Shown: positions 36,201 through 45,000 of the stretch, piece by piece | Layout: every line of letters starts with the position of its first letter | Numbering within the stretch: the first letter of the stretch is position 1 | NCBI GenBank assembly: GCA_016490735.1 | Contig: JAEMWC010000020.1 | Location: 1,276,001 to 1,340,000, forward strand | From: Pachyseris speciosa | Lineage: Eukaryota; Cnidaria; Anthozoa; Scleractinia; Pachyseridae | DNA length: 64,000 nt | Direction of reading: 5' to 3' | Position numbers and translations under genes: made by a program | The notes under the pieces: generated by a model | What the model saw: only the letters and a program-made list of their open reading frames with translations | What the model was told of the DNA's origin: nothing | Database searches by the model: none

Positions 36201-36986
36201 TTCAAAGCTCTTTCGAACAAGCTAATGAAAAATTTGTGTCATATACACTTTAAAGGTTTTATTTATTTAATACTTTCACAATTCAGATGAGATCCCTAAA
36301 AAACTTTACATTTTTTTGCTATCTCTAGTAAAGTGGGGGACTGATTACTGCTGGAAAGCTACCCTGAGCCTGAATTGAATTCAGTTTCTCATTAAATTAA
36401 CTGCAGCTGCCTGCAGAGAGTTGGAAGTTCTATCTGTTGATCAATTGATACTACTTACCACAATGCTATCCACTTCACAGTCAAATGCATTTTCTGAAAT
36501 GTTGTAGATGAAAGCCGAGCCAACGTATACTACTGCATTGGGTAAGTGCTGACTTTTAAAAGATGGTGTAGGCTGTAGGCTTTCTTGACATGACACCAAA
36601 GGTAAACAATTAGCTCCAAACAAAATGACAAAAAGTAATCCCCAAGCGACTGGCCTTAGTTTCAACCTTTTGTTTAAATGATTAGTTCTGCTTAAAACAT
36701 GAAAAACTCCTTGGAAAATGTTTGTAAGTAGTAAAAACAATGTTGCCAATGGCAATAAGCTGAGCCATGACCATTTTGGAACACTGTTCAATATCGATTT
36801 TCTTCTCCACGGCCTGCACTTAAAGTTTCTGTGGCAAGACAGACATGGATTTGTAAGTGGATGTGAAATCTGCAAGCATTCCGTACATCCTTGAATGGCT
36901 GTCCCATCAAAATAGTCAAACCTCCTTTTATCCCGTAGATAATACAAACAAGCTGACCAATCCATTGATGAATTTTCTTCAGTCAT
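23685..36986 (-). CDS. DAG1: Dystroglycan (alpha/beta precursor)
   Basis: Dystroglycan links laminin-type matrix proteins outside the cell to dystrophin inside; one precursor is cut into alpha and beta chains. Exons on the minus strand: 36986-36459, 34886-32570, 29097-27781, 27202-23685. The first (phase 0) and last (phase 1) junctions join cleanly. Domain order: N-terminal hydrophobic/Cys-rich extension, alpha N-terminal domain with SNWLAYGSHKKQLYGVPTDK and GVPVVGWHV, furin site RHRVRR, very long Ser/Thr mucin region, second cadherin-like domain (DTFYDSED ... QTIYGLPLSEHV), SEA-like segment with SPG|SVIMTW, membrane helix, and basic juxtamembrane and Pro-rich tail with PPSY and PPAY. The mucin region is several times longer than in vertebrates. 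The frame changes once in exon 2, and the exon 2-3 phases disagree, so the middle is not fully resolved. Confidence 0.92.
24995..25355 (-). repeat. In-frame tandem repeat in dystroglycan mucin region
   Basis: Four to five imperfect copies of a unit of roughly 30 codons, each with an SISQTVV(L/S)ATK(H/Y)S core and often NSSFPRFPSTDF. The last copies at the C-terminal side are more diverged (SISQTVVLTTKYSS). It expands the mucin stalk without changing frame. Confidence 0.8.
26180..26720 (-). repeat. Longer in-frame repeat in dystroglycan mucin region
   Basis: About three imperfect copies of a unit of 70-80 codons recognised by (I/T)SVTSLIPxV(T/S), FQ(T/A)(N/S)VT and (K/E)PLSVTSA(V/L)(V/L)T. 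The copies are diverged, so the expansion is older than the 117-bp duplication in exon 2. Confidence 0.7.
27781..29097 (-). CDS. DAG1: Dystroglycan exon 3: mucin region
   Basis: 439 codons of Ser/Thr/Val-rich sequence follow acceptor CCTCCACAG and end at AGTG|GTAAGA. Typical runs are SSVGVNSS, TTTPVMSTNLSS and ASSGIPSSVQPSATV. Cys is absent between splice sites, as expected for a mucin-like stalk. Incoming phase 1 does not match phase 2 left by exon 2 in its mucin frame. Outgoing phase 1 matches exon 4. Long plus-strand frames opposite this exon are shadows of the codon bias. Confidence 0.75.
30752..30963. mobile_element. MITE family B copy 1
   Basis: The 212-bp element has inverted ends AGAGGCCCTGCCAGGG and CCAGCAGGGCCTC and direct 5-bp repeats TTTGA at 30747-30751 and 30964-30968. 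It holds a poly-G tract at about 30770-30786 and the core TTTTGCCGGGAATGATGTCT. The second copy lies at 34956-35163. No coding capacity. Confidence 0.8.
31266..31371. mobile_element. Small palindromic element, copy 1
   Basis: The 106-bp segment has ends AACAATTAGATTAT and ATAATCTAATTGTT. The interior includes GGGCTGTGCCCTCATCAGCTATC. A copy in the opposite orientation starts at 63938 and runs off the window. Confidence 0.55.
31850..32065. repeat. Dispersed repeat family C, copy 1
   Basis: Contains AGACACGGCTAAATTTTACAT, GGCCAAAATAACC, GTGTAAGAATGGATAGATGT and TAAACTTGATAAAACACTCC in this order. Related copies lie at about 38565-38775 and 55350-55490. There is no coding potential and no terminal repeats were identified. 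Confidence 0.6.
32570..34886 (-). CDS. DAG1: Dystroglycan exon 2: alpha N-terminal domain, furin site and mucin region
   Basis: The first 210 or so residues continue the cadherin-like fold and the S6-like subdomain (QGTVILNADM, SLLTWHASCG, LLGVPVVGWHV), then RTRHRVRRQ, which fits furin cleavage after RVRR. The rest is Ser/Thr/Asn-rich mucin sequence with many NxS/T sites. The frame is open to a stop at about 33492. From about 33530 the neighbouring frame takes over the same mucin composition to the donor ACAAG|GTTAGT at 32570. A 1-base indel in the sequence, a polymorphism or an unseen splice event could explain the switch. A perfect-looking 117-bp tandem duplication lies near the end. Confidence 0.8.
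32615..32848 (-). repeat. 117-bp tandem duplication in dystroglycan exon 2
   Basis: Two adjacent 117-bp units (32615-32731 and 32732-32848) differ at one base that I can see (CTGGACGATG versus CTGGATGATG). Each encodes 39 residues including SSSSSVRVNVSTVNRNFTSS. The unit is a multiple of three, so the frame is kept. The near identity means a recent event or ongoing gene conversion; a collapsed or expanded assembly is the other option. Confidence 0.9.
34956..35163. mobile_element. MITE family B copy 2
   Basis: The 208-bp element has the same ends (AGAGGCCCTGCCAGGG and CCCTGGCAGGGCCTC) and core as the copy at 30752. It is flanked by CTATA at 34951-34955 and 35164-35168. It lies in dystroglycan intron 1 in the same orientation as copy 1, with which it shares most bases. 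Confidence 0.8.
35465..36250. mobile_element. Fold-back element with arms over 300 bp in dystroglycan intron 1
   Basis: Left arm from AAGTGTATATGACAC (35465) to about 35785 and right arm from about 35925 to GTGTCATATACACTT (36250) are inverted copies with scattered changes. Examples are TTGGTTGCCAAGTTATTCAA against TTGAATAACTTGGCAACCAA, and ACCATAGCAACATACT against the inverse AGTATGTTGCTATGGT. The spacer is about 140 bp. Each arm includes a TGACGTCA palindrome or near match. No protein frame and no clear target duplication. Confidence 0.8.
36459..36986 (-). CDS. DAG1: Dystroglycan exon 1 with unusual N-terminal extension
   Basis: ATG at 36986 has an in-frame TAA nine bases upstream. The first 65 residues contain a Cys cluster (RFDYFDGTAIQGCTECLQ, then NPCLSCHRNFKC), followed by a hydrophobic segment (WLSLLPLATLFLLLTNIF, about residues 74-91). 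A second hydrophobic stretch (WGLLFVILFGANCLPLVSC, about 114-132) looks like the true signal peptide of dystroglycan. The mature protein would then begin QESLQPTP. The exon ends GTG|GTAAGT in phase 0 and joins the next exon at GTCTCAG, rebuilding the first cadherin-like domain. An initiator methionine right before the signal-like stretch is absent, so either the extension is translated or the start lies in a different transcript form. Confidence 0.75.
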
Positions 36987-39003
36987 AACTTCTTATAACA
37001 ACAACTTGGTTTAAGTATTCTTCCTGGCTCTGGAACCTCCATCAGTAACTGGCCATACTTTGCAAAAAAAAAAAAAGCAAAAAAAAGTTTTCTTTTCAAT
37101 ATTTATGCCAGACAGAAACAAAGAGATCTACAAATGAGTGAAAATATGCAAATTATATAATTATAAGCGTAGATTTAATTTACAACTTGGCTTAAAGTCA
37201 ATAAGCCTGAAAATCAGGAGTCCATATACAAAGAGTTAATCGGGGCTGTGTGGAAATCTTTCCGAGTTCGTTTCTATAGAGCTTAATTTTGATCATCCAT
37301 CCCCTGGTTGGATGTTTGAGAGCTGGTGTATGGTTGTTAGTTTACATGTACGGCCGAACCTAGTATGAGCTGACGTACGGTTGACACTTCATTGATCCAA
37401 ATAAGCACAAGCCACGACAAAAATCGTTTGCCAAAGCACAAACACCAAGAAACACACAAACATTTAACACAGAAATGGCGATACACTAATGATGCTAAAG
37501 ATGAGATATATCGAGTTTCGTTTCCTTGTTTTCATGGTTACAAATGCAAACTAGGTAAACACAAAAGCGTAACGGCAAATTTTTTCTCTTGCAAACATTT
37601 TAAAGTCGATTTTACAAAAATTGATCCACCGCCATTCGTTTATTCTTTCCTGTAGCGAGGAACAACGAAAATGCGAAGTGGATATTGAGGATATTGTGAA
37701 TTGTTCCTCGTACACTTGAGTAATAAACATCAAGATTTGCTCTCGCTGAAATCGATCGGCAAATATGACCGAGTGATAGTGGATTCAAGCCTTCCACTTA
37801 TACGTTTCTTAAAAGTTGTTTTCTATACGGTTGTTGCCACTAGGAATTATGTTTATAAATACTGTAAGCAGATTTTTCCAGCTGCAATCGATTCTCGGAG
37901 GCGGAATACCGCAAAAGCTCGAAATCAGTGCGTTTTGAATTCAGCTGTTTTCCACAGTCTACCACCTAACTCACCATGGTTTGGTTTTCTCTTCTAAAAA
38001 CAAAGCTTTCCTCGGTATTTCCTTCAACTTCCTTTCACCAGCATCTTAGAAACTACTCCATATATTACTATATTGTCGAACTGTTCATCGAACCAACGAT
38101 CTACTTTCGAATCAATAATCAAACAGCGTCGGTCGGTTACCCAGGTCCCGAGGCATTTTAGAACAGTGCGTCATATTCCAAATTTGGAACAGATGTCTGT
38201 TGTTTGGAATGGATCGTTAAAACGCGGGAACGGACTAATGGAAAGGCCAGAGGATCTTGGAAGTTTTAGGATTTCTACATCATATGAAATTTTCCTCGGA
38301 GGTGGCCAGTGTTGTCACAGAGTAAGTTTTAATTGTGGTTTGAATGTTTTAAAGCTCTGAAACTGAGGGGAAAGTTGCTGGAGGACTGGCAGGGAAAAAA
38401 ACTCACTCAGCAGGGATTTCAAACTTTTTGAGTGCACTAGTTTTACGACGCTATTTTCATTCAGGTGTTCTTTATGATAAAGTCAATGTTCAAGCATTCA
38501 AAATTATCGCCTTTACACATTAATGTTTAAAAACTATCTCCTTCATGAGTGCCCTCATATCTCACATAGACATGGCTAAACTCTACATCAGATTTCATTT
38601 CTTGGCCAAAATAACCAAAAAATTATCTAAATATTAATTGGTGTAACAATGGATAGATCTACATCAGAAGATTTTGAAGCCGTTCAAAAAAGTCCAAGTT
38701 CATGTTTATCAAGTTTAAAACACTTGGCTATACCTCACAATTTAAACTTTACAAAACACTCCAGCTCATTTACTATTACCAAAAGTACCCACCCCATCGA
38801 CCTATATATAGCTTATCATTTGATCTAGCAAACTCACATGAGATAACTCTGATGTGAAAATATATCTTTCTTGAACAAGAAAATCTTCTATCTACTGTGT
38901 TTAACAATATTTAAACAACTAGTTTTTATACTTAATTTTTTTTCCTAAACCCTTCAGTTTCATAGTAATTCTACACTGCATGACCTTTCTTCTAAATAAT
39001 ATG
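36987..39003. other. Region upstream of dystroglycan and downstream of GLYCTK
   Basis: About 2 kb that must hold the dystroglycan promoter and 5' UTR and the end of the GLYCTK transcript, both on the minus strand. Short open frames (such as 37392-37655 and 37701-37997 on the plus strand) have no protein-like features. A family C repeat lies near 38565-38775. No TATA box or other promoter signal can be assigned. Confidence 0.45.
38565..38775. repeat. Dispersed repeat family C, copy 2
   Basis: Shares with the 31850 copy, in the same order: CATGGCTAAACTCTACATC, TTGGCCAAAATAACC, GTGTAACAATGGATAGATCT, CATGTTTATCAAGTTTAAAA and AAACACTCCAGCTCATTTA. It lies between dystroglycan and GLYCTK. Confidence 0.55.
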
Positions 39004-42000
39004 TTACAAGGGAGGGGACACAAGTAAAACCTGAATGTCCATTACATTAGTTCCAGTCAAGCCTGTAATGACATGATCACGTCCATTCTTAAACTTTGAA
39101 TAAAAAGTGTAAGAGTCATTATTTTTTAGGAATTCATCAGGGTTAAGTCCATCATTTAAAGCTTCTGAGACTTGATGTGGATCTGCCATTGCTCCAGCTG
39201 CCGGGGTGGGGCCATCTTGTCCATCTGTACCAGCGCTAAGTAGGATCAAACCACCTTTACTGTTCTTGTCAGAATTACTGCAGAACTGCCCTATATTTTG
39301 ACTGACATCTAAAGCTAACGCAAGTGCCATTTCTTGATTCCGACCCCCTGTTCCTTTTCCTGTCAGAGTAACAGTAGTTTCACCAGCGCCAATGATGCAC
39401 ACTGGTTTCTTGTTGTCCCGTGCACTTATTATCTGATTGATAACATCATCTGTCAGTACGGCTTCAGTAGCTGGTGACAGTTTGGATGGAGAGCCATTCC
39501 AAGCAAGATACCCAAGATCAGAAAACATACGGCCAACATCTCTTGCCTCACCACTTAATGTTGTTGATAGCATAACAGGGGCGTAACCAAGACCTTCTGC
39601 TTTTCTCAGTGCAGCGTCAACAGCAAACCTATTGCTTCCCACAATAACATTTTGAACATGTGGAAACTCGTCAAGTTTAACATTGGCACTGTTTTTTCTA
39701 TCTTGTTCTTCTTTCTGTAGATACTCAATGACTGCATCTGGAACCTTCTTCTCCGCACTCAAGTTTTTGATAATTTCAAGACAATCAGTTGATGTCGATG
39801 GATCAGGGACAGTTGGGCCGCTGGCTATGATATCAAGAGGATCACCAATCACATCAGACAGAATCAGTGCCACAACCTAAAACAAGAAAATGATTTTAAT
39901 AAATCGATAATGACCACCCTGTTGCGAAATGAGCCTGATTTTAATAGGTTTAAAGGTTTACTAAAGACCCATCTTTTTAGATAAGCTTTTTATTTGGATT
40001 ATTTTTTATATACTATGTATATATTATATCTTTATAGATCCATTGTTTTTTATAATATTTTTAGTTATTCTGGATAATTAATGTTGATGATTTAATCTCA
40101 TGTAATGCGCATTTGATCATATATTACATGTATTTTGTGCAATATAAATATTTAATTATTATTATTATTAACATCTTGTTTTTATGGCCATTTCTTAAGG
40201 GGAAGGGGGACAAATGAAAAGTGGTCATTTTGTTGCAGTTTAAACAACCTTTTGGAATGTACAGTAAGTGTCATTCCCTTATGGGTCTTGAGTTCATAAA
40301 ACCATTCAAAGTAGAAGGTAGCTCGATGGTCAAAAGCAAACATAACCTGACAAAGAAATACTTGGTAATCTTTTTAATCTGTATTTGCTACCCAGGTTTA
40401 GTTAAAATTATGTAGTTTTTCTGACTTTTTTTGCCTTAAATTAGACCTTTTGTTTCTGATGCCATACCCTTTGCTTACTTTATGTATTATTTTGTAACTC
40501 TAGTCTTCTCCTATCTATTTTATAGTATTTTCTCTCTCCATAATCTTATTTTTACTCACGGTTTGTTACATGTTTGTGTATGTGTGTTTGTATCTGTTTG
40601 TGTACCGACCTAAATTAGTATGATCAGTTTTGTTAAACTGGCTGCCTGCCCTCTTTAACTTTATGGTTATTTCAGGTAGCCAGTCCCCTCTTTTTCTTTT
40701 TATTTAAACGATTATATGTCTGTAATGTCACTAATGGGGAAATAAAGCATGTTGTTGTTGCATGTTGTTGTTGATGTGAAAAGGAATAACTAATTTTTGA
40801 CTATTAACAATGACAACAACAACACTTTATTTCACCCAAGATGTTGAAAATGAAACGGAAGAAGAATCAAAAGGAAAATGAAGAGGAATCAACAATACCA
40901 ATAACTGTTCCAAACCTCACAAATTTGGATGTTTAGATGTTTATTTATTTTACCACAAAATACAAATAATGATAAAACAAAACAGTTACACAAAGCAAAT
41001 GAAAGTGGCAAGGAAGCCCAAAAGGAAACCACGAGGCTTATAGACATTGAGTAAAAATAAAGTTAACAGTAACAGTAAGGCCAGGATCGGAAGTAAACTA
41101 CAATGAGGGTAAGTGTAAATTAACTTAATACACAGACTGAGTTGACAAAATATAAAGTATGGTACATGTAACAATGACTAGAAAAATAATATCAGAAATT
41201 CCAGAAATAATTGTGTGAGCAACATATAAAAAAAGGGTTGCAAAATTCATTACTCCACGTGAGGAAGGAGCCCCTTAGAGCCCTTCATGAAATTGGGTCA
41301 ACTTGCTCCAAGCCTAATTAACACTAATCTTGGATTAACTGTAATCAAACCCTAAAGGTTACCATTAATAGTGGTTAAACCAGATTATAGTGCTAATCCT
41401 GGATACCATAGTGGTTAACCCAGATTAGTGCTAATCCTGGGTCACCTGTGATCAAAAGCTAAAGGTTACCATAGTGGTTAACCCAGTTGGCACTAATCCT
41501 GGGAACCTGTGATCAAACCCTGTAGGTTGCCATAATGATTTACCTGGATTAGTGCTTATCCTGGGTTACCAGTGATCAATCCCTATAGGTTGCCATGCCC
41601 CACCATGGTGGTTTATCTAGATTAGTGCTAATCCTGGGGTCACGAGTGATCAAACCCTATAGGTTCCCATAGTGGTTTACCTGGATCAGTGCTAATCACT
41701 CTTTGAGCAACTCACCCCTGAGTAATAAGTGCTGTACAAACCTTAGCAGGGAATGCTGCCTTGGCCAGCTTTCCTCCTTTAAGGCCAGATATGTTTTTCC
41801 TGATGGTATTCAGTTCGTTGATGGTGGCACCACTAGACGCTAATGCTTTGATTGTTTGAAGCTTCTGCTCAAGAGTGATCCCTTGCACTGGGAACGGCAG
41901 CAGAGCTGATCCACCTCCTGATATCAGTACAAGAAGGATGTCATCCTCCCCTACACTTTCTGCTATTTCCTTTATTCTGCTTGCAGCATACTGAGCCTTG

Positions 42001-45000
42001 TCATCTGGTAGGTTGTTCTTTGCCCCTTCTAGGATTCTAATAGGGCTGCTCTCACTTAAAATCGACTTTTCAATCAAATCTTTGTTGCCAGAGGCCTGAA
42101 ATCAAAGTCAAGTAAAAACAGATCTAGCAGCTTATGAAAACAACAAATAATCTGAGTACAAGACAGTTTTGACCCTCCAAGGTTTGATCAATCCAAGTCA
42201 TGTTTCTCCCTCCCAACATGTCCTAACAAGGACGCTGATGCTCTTAGTCTGAGTGGAGAATGAACCTGAAAAAAATTTCACCAAAATCTGATTAAAATTT
42301 TATGGCTCTTGCAATCTTGGTTTTTGCATCAGACTGTTGAGTCTCAATTTATTTCAAAGGCTAAGAATGCCTCAAGTTTACAGACAAATTGTGACTCCTG
42401 CTGAGATGCAACATTTTAAATTTACGTCTCACCACCCCTCCAACTTTAAGGTCTCTCCCAGTGCCAATAATCATATTATAGGGGAATCTTTGTTAACAAT
42501 ATTTGCCTCATTAGCATCTGATGGAGCTACAAATTAATTAGTTCTGAATATTGAAAGGTCATAGTATGAATAACTCTGCCAATGAATATGAGCCTCATGT
42601 ATTGAATACTTTTTGTGCAACGCGGGTTTAAAAACTCAAAATTTTGCAAAGAATGTATGACCTCATTAGTGCTTTTGCCACCCAGAAATTTTGCAGTTTT
42701 TGGAAGATAATACCTCCTTGAATACTACACCTAAAGAGCTACAAATTTCACAGTGTATTAAATTTCACTAGTTAGCTCTCTAGCTGCCTGGAGTCAAATC
42801 ACACCTGACATGTTTCCTTCTGTAAAGAAAGCCGTATACAAATGAGCAAAAATGTAAACAATGACGTAAGCATGAATCCCCCTATAAGGTACGAGCATTG
42901 TAGCCTGGAAACTGAGAAATTAGACTTCCTTAAAGTAAAACTCCAACAGACAGGTCTGGCAGTAAGGTTTTGATACCTAAAAAACCTACAATACATCTTA
43001 GTTTATATTAAGCCTAGTTCTCAACCTTATTTCTCACCACCCCATTACTACAATGATGTTCTAAATCATACCTCCTTTCCAAGGGGATCTACTTTGACTG
43101 CAACTTGGTAGCATCAGTGGGCACCAAGAGATAGGACCCTCAAAGAGGTGTAGATGTTGTGGTTCATATTTTACTTTGGTTTAAATTTCTTTCAATCCAG
43201 TTTATTATTTTTAAACTGGTTTGTTCTTATCAACTGTCTAAAAAGGGCTTTTTTTTTTGGGGTGTGGTTGAAAAAAAAATGGGGCGTGGAAATTTATGGG
43301 GGGTTACAAAAGAATTTAAGAACATTATTTCAGATCACTTTTTTCTTTCTTCTAAGTACCACTCCACCCTTCTCCCTACTTCTAACATCGCCCCCCATTC
43401 ACTGTATCACTCCCACTACTCCCTGCCATCTAACACACTTACCTTACCCACTTACTTTACCCACTACTCCCTGCCATCTAACACACTTACCTTATATCCA
43501 ACTACACATTTTGCAACAAAGATTTTTTTTAATTGCACTCACCAGAGTTTGAACCGCCAACCTCTGGATCAGAAGTCTTGCACCCTATCCATTACACCAC
43601 ACTGGTGACTGATGTAAATTAACCCATATTTCTTGATATCCTGACTTTTTACATCCCAGACTCCTCTTCCCTGTTTCCCTTTACTAGGGCTAACGCCCAG
43701 TGGGTTATTCATGGGTAATTTAAGTAGCACTTTAATTTACACTTTAGAGTTAATTCTCTATTCCACTATTTGTGTTCCTAGTGCTACGCGGCACAACATT
43801 CATATGTACCCTTACTTTCTCTTTGCCGCGATTCACCATCTAAAATCATCCCCGACTTTCTCTGTGCGACCTTGTAGCTCAGTCGGCAGAGTAACGGTAG
43901 ATCTAATCCAGAGGTCGTGGGTTCGATTCCCACCGAGGTCAAAAGATTTTTTCTTTGCCTCGTGTGGTTCCCTGTTTCCCTTTACTAGGGCTAACGCCCA
44001 GTGGGTTATTCATGGGTTTAAGTAGCACTTTAATTTACACTTTAGAGTTAATTCTCTATTCCACTATTCCTCTCTACCAAAAGTTTAATTTATTCATAGT
44101 TCCCAAACTCTCTCTACCATCTTATCTGCAAGGCTTCTACGCTATTTTCAAAATGACAGAAGCCATAGAAAAATACTGTTTTGATAGAGTACTTTTACCA
44201 GAAAATAACTGAGTTAAATAAACAAACCAAAATTTCTGCCTCACCACTTAATGAGTAGCCAAAAAACAGAGAAATGGCTAAATGATAGACATGATACAGT
44301 AAAATAAGTCAAAGAGTTGTCAATGAGTTTTTAAGCCTATGCAAAATACATTGTGAGCAGAAGTCAATTACTGCTAGAGTGAAACCTGTATAGGGACCAC
44401 TACAAAGTGAAGTTTTCTTCAACCTTATTGAAATAGACTTAATGGCTTTCAGAAATTGTGCCTGCAAATGTTCCAATCCACACACTTGGCTCATGTCAGT
44501 GAGAGATCCCCACACAAAGTTTGTCTGCTGTGCTTATCCCCTGCATAGTATTAGACAGCTACTACTGAAGTCCATGGTGGTCTGAGAGAGTACTGTTAGT
44601 AACACATACATAGATAACCTGTGTAATTTAACAAAGGTTGTGCTCTAGCAGTGCCCAGGGGCCCCTGGCGACTTACTTTTGCCTTTGGGAGATAAGGAAA
44701 TCTTAGTTTCTTCACACAGTTATTATGCTGGGCACCCTAGATTTCACAGGTTCAGAGTTTTGGGCTCCCAAAAATTTTTCTTAGATCACAGCCTTGTAAA
44801 TTAAAGTGATGTAATACAACAATTCATACAATACAAGGGTGGCCACAGTTTCACAAATAATTTATGTATTATGTCAAGTGCGCGGCCATTGATTACTGTA
44901 ACATGTAAAATGTCTGTAGTACAATTTACTACCTTAAAATTGTTACCATTAACTAAAATATCCATTTCTTGCATTATTTAATAAATTATAACTGGTAGCT

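Noticed and set aside
37392..38360. Several 60-100-codon frames upstream of dystroglycan
   Set aside because: They overlap one another on both strands, show no shared composition with known proteins and have no clear splice sites. They may lie in the 5' UTR or promoter.
41330..41700. CRISPR-like array
   Set aside because: Units are contiguous without unique spacers and lie in an animal intron; it is a minisatellite.
43872..43941. tRNA gene
   Set aside because: Boxes A and B look good and the ends pair, but the anticodon arm does not form a standard 5-bp stem with a 7-base loop. It sits between two copies of a dispersed repeat, so a SINE-like origin is more likely.
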